Of a stretch of 64,000 nucleotides of DNA, positions 1 through 7,945 are shown in pieces. A program made the translations under genes and the position numbers. The notes beneath the pieces are model-generated. The model searched no databases and was not told the DNA's origin. It saw only the letters and a program-made list of their open reading frames with translations. This DNA comes from Ancylobacter defluvii (GTDB taxonomy: Bacteria > Pseudomonadota > Alphaproteobacteria > Rhizobiales > Xanthobacteraceae): NCBI RefSeq assembly GCF_018390605.1, contig NZ_JAHBGD010000012.1, positions 278,226 through 342,225 on the forward strand. Direction: 5' to 3'. Positions within the stretch are counted from its first letter, which is position 1, and each line of letters opens with the position of its first letter.

Positions 1-20
1 CGACGGCTGCCGGGGCCAAA

Positions 21-245
21 TCAGGCCTTGAGGAAGCCGGCGAACTTCTTCTGGAACTTCGACACGCGGCCGCCGCGATCGAGCAGCTGCTGCGAACCGC
101 CGGTCCAGGCCGGGTGAACCTTGGGGTCGATGTCGAGCTGGAGGGTGTCACCCTCCTTGCCCCAGGTCGTCCGGGTCGTGTACTCGGTGCCGTCCGTCAT
201 CACCACTTTGACGAAGTGGTAGTCGGGATGGATGTTGCTCTTCAT
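21..245 (-). CDS. rpmE: 50S ribosomal protein L31 (cysteine-free type)
   Basis: The 74-residue product is a complete L31, a small protein of the large ribosomal subunit. The N-terminus [19 protein letters not shown] and a basic C-terminus ([17 protein letters not shown]) fit the family. There is no cysteine, so this is the zinc-independent form rather than the zinc-ribbon form. I chose the ATG at 245 because a GAGG lies 9 nt upstream and because residue 1 of L31 normally starts there; the frame stays open further upstream, but that part is not L31-like. A promoter-like pair lies about 90 nt upstream. The next gene is divergent. Confidence 0.95.
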   Translation of the reverse strand: MKSNIHPDYHFVKVVMTDGTEYTTRTTWGKEGDTLQLDIDPKVHPAWTGGSQQLLDRGGRVSKFQKKFAGFLKA

Positions 246-332
246 GGGTTGCATCCTCGCCACCGCGGGGCGGCCCCTTTTCGGGAGCCACGCGGCGATC
301 TTCAAAACGATCCTGCCGGAAATCCGTGCGGG

Positions 333-361
333 TCTATAACCGAGACCTGAGCGTGACACAA
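333..361 (-). promoter_or_regulatory. Putative sigma70-type promoter of rpmE
   Basis: On the minus strand a -35 element TTGTGT (361-356) is separated by 17 nt from a -10 element TATAGA (338-333), pointing at rpmE about 90 nt downstream. It overlaps the start region of the divergent ABC exporter gene. Only the spacing and the -10 are convincing. Confidence 0.45.
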
Positions 362-2182
362 GTCGATCACACGAGCGTCCCCCCCGCTTCCCGCCGCGGA
401 CGCGCCGACCTCTCCCCGCTCAGGGCGCTGTGGCCGCATGTGAGGCGCTACAAGGGGCGGGCGGGCGCCGCCCTCGTCGCCCTCGTCGTCGCCGCGCTGG
501 CGACGCTGGTGGTGCCGATCGCGGTGCGGCGGATGATCGACTTCGGCTTCGACGCCGACCATGCCGGCTATATCCGCCAGTATTTCCTCGTCATGATCGG
601 CGTCGTCGGCGTGCTCGCGGCAGCCTCGGCGTTTCGCTACTACCTGGTCATGACGCTCGGCGAGCGCATCGTCGCCGACCTGCGCGCCGAGGTGTTCGCG
701 CATCTGCTGAAGCTCGACGGCGCCTTCTACGACCACGCCCGCGCCGGCGAGATCGTCTCGCGGCTGACCGCCGACACCACCCAGATCAAATCCGCCGTCG
801 GCGCCTCGGCCTCCGTCGCGCTGCGCAACATCGTGCTGTTCATCGGCGCGGCGATCATGATGGTGATCACCAGCCCGTGGCTGTCGGTGATCCTGCTGGT
901 CTTGATCCCGGCGATCGTGGTGGTGCTGATCGGCTCCGGGCGCGGGGTGCGCAAGCGTTCGCGCGAGGCACAGGACACGCTCGCCGGCGCCTCCGCCTAT
1001 GCCACCGAGGCGGTCGGCGCCATGCGCACTTTGCAGGCCAACACCGCCGAGGACGCCGCCAAGGGCCGCTTCGACGGCGCCGTCGAGCACGCCTTCGGCG
1101 CCGCGCGCGACGCCATCCGCGCCCGCGCTCTGCTCACCGGCGTCGCCATCTTCCTGATCTTCGCCTCCATCGTCGGCATTCTCTGGGCCGGCGCCAATGC
1201 GGTGCTCTCCGGCTCGATGAGCGCCGGCACGCTCGGCCAGTTCGTGCTCTATGCGGTGCTGGCGGCGAGCGGGCTCGGCCAGCTCGGCGAGGTGTGGGGC
1301 GAGGTCTCGCAGGCCGCCGGCGCCACCGAGCGCATCGCCGAGCTCATCGCCGAGGAACCGAAGGTCGCCACGCCGGCCGCGCCGCTCGCCCTGCCGTCGC
1401 CGCCGGCCGGCGCGGTGCGCTTCGACGGCGTCGGCTTCGCCTATCCGACGCGACCGGACATCCCGGCGCTGTGCGGCGTCTCCTTCACGGTGAAGCCGGG
1501 CGAGCGGATAGCGTTCGTCGGCCCCTCCGGCGGCGGCAAGAGCACGCTGTTCCAGCTGCTGCTGCGCTTCTACGATCCCTCGATCGGCCGCATCGAGGTG
1601 GACGGCATCGACATCGCCGCCGCCGACCCGCGCGCGGTGCGCGCCCGCCTCGCGCTGGTGCCGCAGGACGTCGCCATCTTCGCCGCCTCGATCCGCGACA
1701 ATATCCGCCTCGGCCGGCCGGAGGCCAGCGACGCCGAGGTGGAGGAAGCCGGGCGGCTTGCCGCCGCCGACGAATTCGTCGAGCGGCTGCCGGAGCGCTG
1801 GGAGGCCATGGTCGGCGAGCGCGGGGTGACGCTGTCCGGCGGCCAACGCCAGCGCATCGCCATCGCCCGCGCCATCCTGCGCAAGGCGCCGATCCTGCTG
1901 CTCGACGAGGCCACCTCGGCGCTGGACGCCGAAAGCGAGACCCTGGTGCAGCAGGCGCTCGACCGCTCGATGCAGGGGCGGACCACGCTGGTGATCGCGC
2001 ATCGGCTGGCGACCGTGCTCTCGGCCGACCGCATCCTGGTGATGGAGCACGGCCGGATCGTCGAGGAAGGCCGGCACGCCGAACTGGTGGCCAAGGGCGG
2101 CCTCTATGCGCGGCTGGCGGCGCTGCAATTCGGCGACAACGGGCCGGCGGCCCCGCAAATGGCCGAGGCCTCGCCGATCTGA
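353..2182 (+). CDS. MsbA-like ABC exporter, fused permease and ATPase
   Basis: This is a 609-residue half-transporter of the ABCB/MsbA type: an N-terminal six-helix exporter domain (roughly residues 30-320) followed by a nucleotide-binding domain. The Walker [10 protein letters not shown] is at 390-398, the ABC signature LSGGQ at 494-498, Walker [13 protein letters not shown] ends with Asp518/Glu519, and the H-loop His is at 550. The family exports lipids or drugs as a homodimer in the inner membrane; the substrate cannot be read from the sequence. The frame is open from a GTG at 326, but the GTG at 353 fits family lengths better; neither has a strong ribosome-binding site. The cation transporter gene follows 27 nt later and may be co-transcribed. 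Confidence 0.88.
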   Translation: MTQVDHTSVPPASRRGRADLSPLRALWPHVRRYKGRAGAALVALVVAALATLVVPIAVRRMIDFGFDADHAGYIRQYFLVMIGVVGVLAAASAFRYYLVMTLGERIVADLRAEVFAHLLKLDGAFYDHARAGEIVSRLTADTTQIKSAVGASASVALRNIVLFIGAAIMMVITSPWLSVILLVLIPAIVVVLIGSGRGVRKRSREAQDTLAGASAYATEAVGAMRTLQANTAEDAAKGRFDGAVEHAFGAARDAIRARALLTGVAIFLIFASIVGILWAGANAVLSGSMSAGTLGQFVLYAVLAASGLGQLGEVWGEVSQAAGATERIAELIAEEPKVATPAAPLALPSPPAGAVRFDGVGFAYPTRPDIPALCGVSFTVKPGERIAFVGPSGGGKSTLFQLLLRFYDPSIGRIEVDGIDIAAADPRAVRARLALVPQDVAIFAASIRDNIRLGRPEASDAEVEEAGRLAAADEFVERLPERWEAMVGERGVTLSGGQRQRIAIARAILRKAPILLLDEATSALDAESETLVQQALDRSMQGRTTLVIAHRLATVLSADRILVMEHGRIVEEGRHAELVAKGGLYARLAALQFGDNGPAAPQMAEASPI

Positions 2183-2209
2183 GGAGGATACCACCGGACG
2201 GGAGCGAGC

Positions 2210-3163
2210 ATGCGATCTCTGGGGACGATCTTCCATCTCGGCGACGAAAGCGGCGTGCTGCGCACCTCGATCGCCATCACCATGCTGATCGCCGCCTTCG
2301 GTATCGGCTTCGGGCTGCTCTCCGGCTCGTTCTCCATCCTGTTCGACGGCGCCTATTCGCTGATCGACGCCGGCATGAGCCTGCTGGCGCTGGCCGTGGT
2401 GCGGCTGATCCACAGCTACACCCACATCACCTCCGCCACGCGGCGGCTGCGCGAGCGGTTCACGTTCGGCTTCTGGCATCTCGAACCGATGGCGCTCGGG
2501 CTCAACGGCGTGCTGCTCATCGGCGTATCGGCCTATGCGTTCTTCAACGCGGTAAGCCTGATCCTGGACGGCGGACGCCCGCTCGCATTCGATCTCGCCA
2601 TCCTCTATGCGGTGATCACCCTGAGCGCCTGCACCATTGCGGCGGCTCTGGAGATGCGTGCCAATCGCCGCATCCGCTCGGACTTCATCGCCCTCGACGC
2701 GCGCGCCTGGATCATGTCGGCCAGCATCACCCTGGCGCTGCTGTTGGCCTTCTGCATCGGCGCCGCGATCGAAGGCACCGCCTATGGCTGGGTAGCGCCT
2801 TATGTCGATCCGGCGGTGCTGGCGCTGGTGTGCCTGATCATCATTCCGCTGCCGGTGCGCACCGTAAAGCAGGCTCTCGCCGACATCCTGCTGGTCACGC
2901 CGCCGGAGCTGAAGGCGCATGTCGATGCGGTGGCCCATGACGCCGTGCGCACGCACGGCTTCCTCTCCTTTCGCGCCTATGTCGCGAAAGTCGGGCGGGC
3001 GCAGCAGATCGAGCTCTATTTCATCGTGCCGGCCGACGGACCGGCGCGCCGCATCGGCGAATGGGACGCCCTGCGCGACGAGATCGGCAACGCCATCGGC
3101 CCCGACAATCCCGACCGCTGGCTCACCATCATCTTCACCGCCGACCTCGAATGGGCGGAGTGA
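2210..3163 (+). CDS. Cation diffusion facilitator (CDF) family transporter
   Basis: The 317-residue product has about six hydrophobic helices and a soluble C-terminal domain, the CDF layout. CDF-type acidic positions are visible in helix 2 (SILFDGAYSLIDAG) and helix 5 (FIALDARAWIMSASIT), where family members bind the metal. The canonical HxxxD pairs are changed to FDGAYSLID and LDARAW, so the metal (zinc, iron, manganese or another) should not be assumed. The C-terminus (about 220-317) resembles the cytoplasmic dimerisation domain. A GGAG lies just upstream of the ATG at 2210, and the gene follows the ABC exporter in the same direction. Confidence 0.8.
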   Translation: MRSLGTIFHLGDESGVLRTSIAITMLIAAFGIGFGLLSGSFSILFDGAYSLIDAGMSLLALAVVRLIHSYTHITSATRRLRERFTFGFWHLEPMALGLNGVLLIGVSAYAFFNAVSLILDGGRPLAFDLAILYAVITLSACTIAAALEMRANRRIRSDFIALDARAWIMSASITLALLLAFCIGAAIEGTAYGWVAPYVDPAVLALVCLIIIPLPVRTVKQALADILLVTPPELKAHVDAVAHDAVRTHGFLSFRAYVAKVGRAQQIELYFIVPADGPARRIGEWDALRDEIGNAIGPDNPDRWLTIIFTADLEWAE

Positions 3164-3193
3164 CGACGACGCCCACCACCGTCGACCGCAGCC

Positions 3194-3652
3194 TCATCTG
3201 CGCTGCATCCGCAGCGTCGGCCGGCCGGAGGTCGGGTTGGTGCCGCGCGCGGTCACGGTGAAACCGGCGGCGGTGTAGAAACGTACCGCCCGGTCGTTTT
3301 CCTCGTTCACGTCCAGGGTGAGGCTGGCCGGCGAGACCGCCGCGGCGGCATCGATCAGCGTCCGCGCAATGCCGCGCCCCCAATGATCGGGATGCACCAC
3401 CAGCTGGTCGACATAGCCGCTCGACGGATCGATGGTGACGAAGCCCAGCACCCGGCCGGCGGCGTCCACCGCCGTCTCCACCCGCACGCCGCCCTCCACC
3501 AATTGGCCGATGCGGTGGCACAGCCAGCCGCGCCGCGCCTCGAAATCGATCTCCGGCATCGCCTCCTGCCAGCTCTCGACCCAGAGATTGGCGATCGCCG
3601 GCATCTGCTCCCAGCCGAAAGAACGCAACAGCGGCGCGCCGGGAGGGATCAT
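3194..3652 (-). CDS. GNAT family N-acetyltransferase
   Basis: The 152-residue product has the GNAT acetyl-CoA motif V..DHWGRGIARTLI (Q/RxxGxG/A type, about residues 86-99), followed by LDVNEENDRAVRFYTAAGF, the typical C-terminal half of the fold. The acceptor substrate is unknown; small-molecule or protein amine acetylation is what the family does. It lies downstream of the MotB-like gene on the same strand with a 57-nt gap, so it may share its transcript. It converges with the cation transporter gene 30 nt away. Confidence 0.82.
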   Translation of the reverse strand: MIPPGAPLLRSFGWEQMPAIANLWVESWQEAMPEIDFEARRGWLCHRIGQLVEGGVRVETAVDAAGRVLGFVTIDPSSGYVDQLVVHPDHWGRGIARTLIDAAAAVSPASLTLDVNEENDRAVRFYTAAGFTVTARGTNPTSGRPTLRMQRR

Positions 3653-3709
3653 CTCAGCACTCGGGTTTCATTGCCGGCATCTCGGAGCCCACATGTCGGC
3701 GCCCGCTCC

Positions 3710-4747
3710 TCATCGCTCGGTGAGCTTAAGCTCGATGCGGCGGTTGCGGTTGCGGGCCTCGTCGCTGTCGGCGGTGTCGATCGGCTGGTATTCGCCGAAG
3801 CCGGCGGCGACCAGATGCACCGGCGCCACGCCCTTGCCGGCCAGATACTGCACCACCGCGATGGCGCGCGCCGCCGACAATTCCCAGTTGGAAGGAAATT
3901 GCGGCGTCTGGATCGGCCGGTCGTCGGTATGGCCGTCGACGCGCAGCACCCAGGCGATATCGGAGGGAATCTCCTTCTCCAGCTGGATCAGCGCCGCGGC
4001 GATCTGGTCCAGCGCCGGCATCGATTCCGGGCGCAGCGACGAGGCGGCGCGGTCGAAGAAGATTTCCGACTGGAACACGAAGCGGTCGCCGACCACGCGG
4101 ATGCCCGGCCGGCTGCCGAGGATGGCGTTCAGCCGACCGAAGAATTCCGAGCGGTAGCGGGTGAGCTCCTGCACCCGCTGGGCGAGGGCGAGGTTCAGCC
4201 GGCGGCCGAGATCCGAGAGGCGCGTCTGGCTCTCGCTGTCCTTCTTCTCGGCGATGCTCAGCGCTTCCTCCATCGCGCCCACCTGCCGGCGCAGCGCGGC
4301 GATCTGCTGGTTGAGCAGCGCGATCTGCTGGGCGGCGTCGGCGGTCGCGTCCTTCTGCTGGGAGAGCTGGCGACTGAGCTCGGCATTCTGGCCCTGCGCG
4401 GCGGAGAGGTCGGCGGGCGCGGTGGCCGCCGCATCGACGGCGTCGAGCAGGTCCGAGCGCTCCTTTTCGAGCGCCGACAGGCTGGCGCGCAGATTGCCGA
4501 TCTCGGTGGAGGATTCATCCTGGCCGGCGCGCTCCAGCGCCAGTTGGTCGGTGAGCGCGCGGATCTGCGCCTGCAGCCGCGAGAGTGCGTCGTCGCGGCC
4601 GGAGATTTCCTGGGTGAGGAAGAACTGCGCCAGCACGAAGACCGAGAGCAGGAAGATGAACACCATGAGCAGCGTCGACAGCGCGTCGACGAAGCCGGGC
4701 CAGTAATCGATCGTCCGTTCGCGACCGCGGGAGCGTCCCAGCGCCAT
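3710..4747 (-). CDS. MotB-like protein with coiled coil and OmpA peptidoglycan-binding domain
   Basis: The 345-residue protein has one N-terminal transmembrane helix (about 19-45), a long Gln/Ala/Leu-rich coiled coil (about 50-200) and a C-terminal OmpA/MotB domain (about 215-345). The last carries VDGHTDDRPI, NWELSAARA and the terminal NRRIELKL expected for peptidoglycan binding. Asp21 at the membrane entry aligns with the proton-carrying Asp of MotB/ZorB-type stators. The MotA-like partner lies 13 nt upstream, an operon-type spacing, with an AAGGGGAG ribosome-binding site. No flagellar gene is near, so I infer an ion-driven envelope machine that is not a flagellar stator. Its output is unknown. 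Confidence 0.82.
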   Translation of the reverse strand: MALGRSRGRERTIDYWPGFVDALSTLLMVFIFLLSVFVLAQFFLTQEISGRDDALSRLQAQIRALTDQLALERAGQDESSTEIGNLRASLSALEKERSDLLDAVDAAATAPADLSAAQGQNAELSRQLSQQKDATADAAQQIALLNQQIAALRRQVGAMEEALSIAEKKDSESQTRLSDLGRRLNLALAQRVQELTRYRSEFFGRLNAILGSRPGIRVVGDRFVFQSEIFFDRAASSLRPESMPALDQIAAALIQLEKEIPSDIAWVLRVDGHTDDRPIQTPQFPSNWELSAARAIAVVQYLAGKGVAPVHLVAAGFGEYQPIDTADSDEARNRNRRIELKLTER

Positions 4748-4760
4748 CTGCCCGCTCCCC

Positions 4761-5849
4761 TTAAGCCCGCTCGCGGTCGCTCTCGCGGGCGATACGTTCG
4801 AGCAGCTTCTTGATATCCTTCTGTTGCTCGGCCTGCGCCTCCACCCAGTCGCGCACCATCTGCTGTTCCGAGCGCATATGCTGCACCAGGCCCTGAAGGC
4901 TCTCGGCGAGATGCGCCATGGCGGTGGTGACGCGCTGCGAGCCGGCCTCGGTCATGGTGCGGTCGAGACGGCCGATCGCATCGGTCAGCTGGGTGAGGTC
5001 GAGCTGGGTAAGATTGCCCTGCGGCAGGAAGGCCGAAGGCGGCGGCAGCGGCACCGGGCCGACGGAGCCGACCGGGCCGGCCAGCGGCACCACGGCGGGG
5101 ATCGGCGCCGGGACCGGCTTCACCTTCTCGATGCCGAGATCGTCCACCGTGGTGGCGAGCCAGTCCTCGAGGTCGGTGTAGAAGCGGTTCTGCGCCTGCC
5201 CGGCCTGCAGATCGAGAAAGCCGAGCACCAGCGAGCCGGCGAGGCCGAACAGCGAGGACGAGAACGAAATGCCCATGCCGGAGAGCGGCGCGGCGAGCCC
5301 GGTCTTCATCGCATCGAACACCGAGCCGGAATTCGGCCCGACATCGAGCGAGGAGATCACCCCGCCGATCGAGCTCACCGTCTCGATCAGGCCCCAGAAG
5401 GTGCCGAGCAGGCCGAGGAAAACCAGCAGCCCGGTGAGGTAGCGCAACAGGTCGCGGCCCTCGTCGAGGCGGGTGCCGATCGATTCCATGATGCTGCGCA
5501 TGGTCATCTGCGAGATCGCCATGCGGCCGACGCGGTCGCCCAGCAGTGCCGCCATCGGCGCCAGCAGCACCGGATTGCGCCGCACCTCGAGCCCGGGATC
5601 GACCAGCCGGAACGAGTTCACCCAGTCGACTTCGGGCAGCAGCCGGAACACCTGGCGGAAGGCGAAGAGAATGCCGATGGCGAGCACGCCGAAGATGACG
5701 CCGTTCAGCCCCGGATTGTACAGGAAGGCGCGCCAGATCGGCTCGTGCAGCACCGAGGCCAGCGCCGCGCAGAGCAGAAGGAACACGAACATCCGCACCA
5801 GGAAGATGCGGGGCGAAGACAGCTTGAGAAAGGGGTCGTTCGCGTCCAT
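4761..5849 (-). CDS. MotA/TolQ/ExbB-like proton-channel subunit
   Basis: The 362-residue membrane protein has two N-terminal helices (about 15-35 and 45-65), a cytoplasmic segment, and two further helices around TGLLVFLGLLGTFWGLIE and GISFSSSLFGLAGSLVLGFL, matching the TM3/TM4 pore helices of MotA/TolQ/ExbB. A proline-rich linker (about 240-275) leads to a C-terminal helical tail (about 275-362) that ends in charged residues. It precedes the MotB-like gene and presumably assembles with it as the channel ring. The length is greater than ExbB or TolQ and closer to MotA. An AGGAG lies 13 nt upstream of the ATG. Confidence 0.82.
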   Translation of the reverse strand: MDANDPFLKLSSPRIFLVRMFVFLLLCAALASVLHEPIWRAFLYNPGLNGVIFGVLAIGILFAFRQVFRLLPEVDWVNSFRLVDPGLEVRRNPVLLAPMAALLGDRVGRMAISQMTMRSIMESIGTRLDEGRDLLRYLTGLLVFLGLLGTFWGLIETVSSIGGVISSLDVGPNSGSVFDAMKTGLAAPLSGMGISFSSSLFGLAGSLVLGFLDLQAGQAQNRFYTDLEDWLATTVDDLGIEKVKPVPAPIPAVVPLAGPVGSVGPVPLPPPSAFLPQGNLTQLDLTQLTDAIGRLDRTMTEAGSQRVTTAMAHLAESLQGLVQHMRSEQQMVRDWVEAQAEQQKDIKKLLERIARESDRERA

Positions 5850-5925
5850 TGCCGGTGGCCGTCTCCTGCGCGCGGCGGCACGCAGGGCAAGGCGGCCGCC
5901 GAAATCAAGGCCGGACTATGCCACA

Positions 5926-5947
5926 GCGCGTTCGAAATGGAACGCGC
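5926..5947. repeat. 8-bp inverted repeat between suhB and the MotA-like gene
   Basis: GCGCGTTC (5926-5933) and GAACGCGC (5940-5947) form a perfect stem with a 6-nt loop in the 132-nt spacer. It could be the end signal of suhB (minus strand) or an operator for the MotA-like gene. There is no T-run, so termination is uncertain. Confidence 0.4.
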
Positions 5948-5981
5948 CCCAAAGGAATTCCGAGGAATATGCGCGGATTTC

Positions 5982-6770
5982 TCAGGCCTTGCGCAGCACG
6001 GCGAGAAGATCGCGGCGGATGCCGTCATTGCCGGCGATGATGTCGCCCTTGGTCAGCATCTTGTCGCCGTCATCGAGATCGGAGACGTAGCCGCCGGCCT
6101 CGCGCACCAGGATGATGCCGGCCGCCATGTCCCAGGCCGAGAGGTTGCGCTCCCAGAAGCCGTCGAAGCGCCCGGCCGCCACCCAGGCGAGATCGAGCGC
6201 CGCGGTGCCGGTGCGGCGCAGGCCGGCGACCCGCGGGGCCAGCGCGGCATATTCGCGCCCGAAGCCGGCGAGGTCGCCGCGGCCCATATGCGGCATGCCG
6301 CAGCAGATGACGCTGTCGGCCAGCGCCCGGCGGGCGGCGATGCGGATACGCCGGTCGTTCATGAAGGCGCCGGCGCCCTTCTCGGCGATGAACAGCTCGT
6401 CGGTGATCGGGTTGAAGATGACGCCCGCCACCGGCACGCCGTCGCGCACCAGCGCCAGCGACACGCAGAACAGCGGGATTCCGTGCAGGAAATTGGTGGT
6501 GCCGTCGAGCGGATCGACGATCCAGCGGTGCGATTCGTCAGTGCCCTCGCGCTCGCCGCTCTCCTCCATGACGAAGCCGAAGCTCGGGCGGGCCTTGGAG
6601 AGCTCCTCGTGCAGGATGCGCTCGGCCTTGCGGTCGGCGTTGGAGACGAAATTGGCCGGCCCCTTCAGCGAGACCTGCAGGTTCTCGACCTCGCCGAAAT
6701 CGCGGACGAGGGAGCGGCCGGCCTTGCGCACGGCAGCGACCATGACGGTCATGAGCGGGGAGCGGATCAT
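5982..6770 (-). CDS. suhB: Inositol-1-monophosphatase / SuhB family
   Basis: The 262-residue enzyme hydrolyses inositol phosphates with Mg2+. The family motifs are complete: an EESGE metal-binding stretch, WIVDPLDGTTNF with the two metal Asp residues, and WDMAAGIILVREAGG near the C-terminus. The start MIRSPLMTVMVAAVRKAGRSL is typical of the family. The frame is open another 70 codons upstream, but that part is basic and unlike the family, so I begin at the ATG at 6770. SuhB also acts in rRNA antitermination in enterobacteria; whether it does so here is unknown. It lies 206 nt downstream of zapA. Confidence 0.92.
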   Translation of the reverse strand: MIRSPLMTVMVAAVRKAGRSLVRDFGEVENLQVSLKGPANFVSNADRKAERILHEELSKARPSFGFVMEESGEREGTDESHRWIVDPLDGTTNFLHGIPLFCVSLALVRDGVPVAGVIFNPITDELFIAEKGAGAFMNDRRIRIAARRALADSVICCGMPHMGRGDLAGFGREYAALAPRVAGLRRTGTAALDLAWVAAGRFDGFWERNLSAWDMAAGIILVREAGGYVSDLDDGDKMLTKGDIIAGNDGIRRDLLAVLRKA

Positions 6771-6976
6771 CGGACGGTTCCGGCTGGAGACGAGGCGCGC
6801 GGCGGGCGACGGGCGCCTTCGCGCGGCAGATTTGGGCGGGCGTGACGCGAATATTCCGTTCCTGTGCCCGTCGCGGGCGGCAACGTCAAGTGCGGCGGGC
6901 CGCACGCGCCGCGCCGCCATTGTCCGGGCAGGGCCCCCGCGCCCGGCGGCAAGGACCGCGGACAAGCCGACGGCCC

Positions 6977-7360
6977 TCACCCCATGCCGACATCCGAAGA
7001 CGGGCTGGTGCCGAGCTCGCGGGCAAGGCGCTCCATGCGCTCGGAGGCCTTGGTGAAGGCGTCCGACACCGTGCGCTCGGCGAGCTCGGACCGCTCCGTC
7101 GCCACGGCGAGGCGCACCCGCTCAGCCTGCAACTCCTGCTCCAGCGCGCGGTGGCGGCGGCGCATCTCGCTGAGTTCGTCAGCCAGCGTGATCGCCGCCA
7201 TCACGCTGAGCCGCTGGTCGCCGATCTCGCCGAACGCCTTGCGCAGGTCGTCGATGCGGGCATCCACCTCCTGGCCGAGGCGGGAGAGGTGTTCCTCCTG
7301 GCCATCGTCGCAGGCCATGCGATAGGCGCGCCCGGCAATGGTGACGGTGACATGGGCCAT
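6977..7360 (-). CDS. zapA: Cell division protein ZapA
   Basis: The 127-residue protein has the ZapA N-terminal domain (VTVTIAGRAYRMACDDGQEE, then a helix with HLSRLGQEVDARIDDL) and a C-terminal coiled coil. ZapA bundles FtsZ filaments at the division ring in the cytoplasm. It follows the DUF4164 gene by 11 nt, so the two are one transcript. The 206 nt after it is GC-rich and contains a GTGCGG/CCGCAC hairpin; no gene is visible there. Confidence 0.92.
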   Translation of the reverse strand: MAHVTVTIAGRAYRMACDDGQEEHLSRLGQEVDARIDDLRKAFGEIGDQRLSVMAAITLADELSEMRRRHRALEQELQAERVRLAVATERSELAERTVSDAFTKASERMERLARELGTSPSSDVGMG

Positions 7361-7371
7361 GGCGGACGCCC

Positions 7372-7653
7372 TCAGCGCTCATGCGCGGCAAGCACCGCGC
7401 GGATGGTTTCCATGGCGCTGCCGAGCCGGCGGGCGACATCGTCGCTCGCCCCCATCAGCCGCTCGGCCTGCGCCTGCGCGCCGTCGAGCTGGGCGGCGAG
7501 GCGGGAGCGGTCGGCGCCGAGCACATGGACCTGCTCGGCGAGCGCCGCCTCCTGGCGCTCGACCTCGAGCCGCCGCTCCACCGCCGCCTCCAGCGCCTCC
7601 ATGGCGGCGTTGAAGCGCCGCGCAGCAGCGTCCACCGGGGCCGGGTCGGTCAT
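7372..7653 (-). CDS. DUF4164 family small coiled-coil protein
   Basis: The 93-residue, Ala/Glu/Arg-rich product is predicted to be almost entirely helical. It matches the DUF4164 type that sits directly upstream of zapA in Hyphomicrobiales. I chose the ATG at 7653 because a GGAG lies just upstream; an ATG five codons earlier has no ribosome-binding site. Its role is unknown, but the fixed linkage to zapA suggests a division-related helper (inference). Confidence 0.72.
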   Translation of the reverse strand: MTDPAPVDAAARRFNAAMEALEAAVERRLEVERQEAALAEQVHVLGADRSRLAAQLDGAQAQAERLMGASDDVARRLGSAMETIRAVLAAHER

Positions 7654-7759
7654 TCTGGCTCGCTCCATGGAAGGAAAGGGTTTGATTCGATTAGATTGGT
7701 CCCGCCCCGCGCCAGGCGTCAACCGGCGGGGAAAGCCGATCCTTTGCCCGCTCCGCCCT

Positions 7760-7787
7760 TTGACAGGATGACCCGTAATGCTATCAC
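7760..7787 (+). promoter_or_regulatory. Putative promoter of tkt
   Basis: A consensus -35 TTGACA (7760-7765) is followed after 16 nt by TATCAC (7782-7787), about 160 nt upstream of the transketolase start. The -35 is perfect and the -10 partial. The same 292-nt spacer must also hold the promoter of the divergent DUF4164-zapA unit; a TTGACG on the minus strand (7722-7717) is a weak candidate for that. Confidence 0.5.
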
Positions 7788-7945
7788 TCGCGCCCGTCCA
7801 TGCCGCACTGCGGCAGGCCCCGGCGCCACCGGGGCGGCCGCATGCGGAAAGCCGGCGACCGCCCCCGCGCGGCATGCCATAACAGCCGCCCTGCACCCGA
7901 TACGCACGCGCGCATGCGCGCCCCCTTTGGGAGTCACCAGACCTC

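Noticed and set aside
302..2956. Very long open frames antisense and out of frame to the ABC and CDF genes
   Set aside because: The translations are Arg/His/Gln/Gly-rich with no family motif, and the frame below them encodes recognisable proteins. They are codon-bias shadows of high-GC genes.
3710..5849. Zorya anti-phage system (ZorA/ZorB)
   Set aside because: The pair is MotA/MotB-like as in Zorya, but the ZorA tail is much longer and no ZorC/ZorD or ZorE genes are present nearby; the context is housekeeping.
6771..6976. 6S RNA gene next to zapA
   Set aside because: 6S RNA often follows zapA in proteobacteria, and the gap is long enough, but I could not find complementary ends or the usual bubble structure. 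An Rfam 6S model scan would decide.
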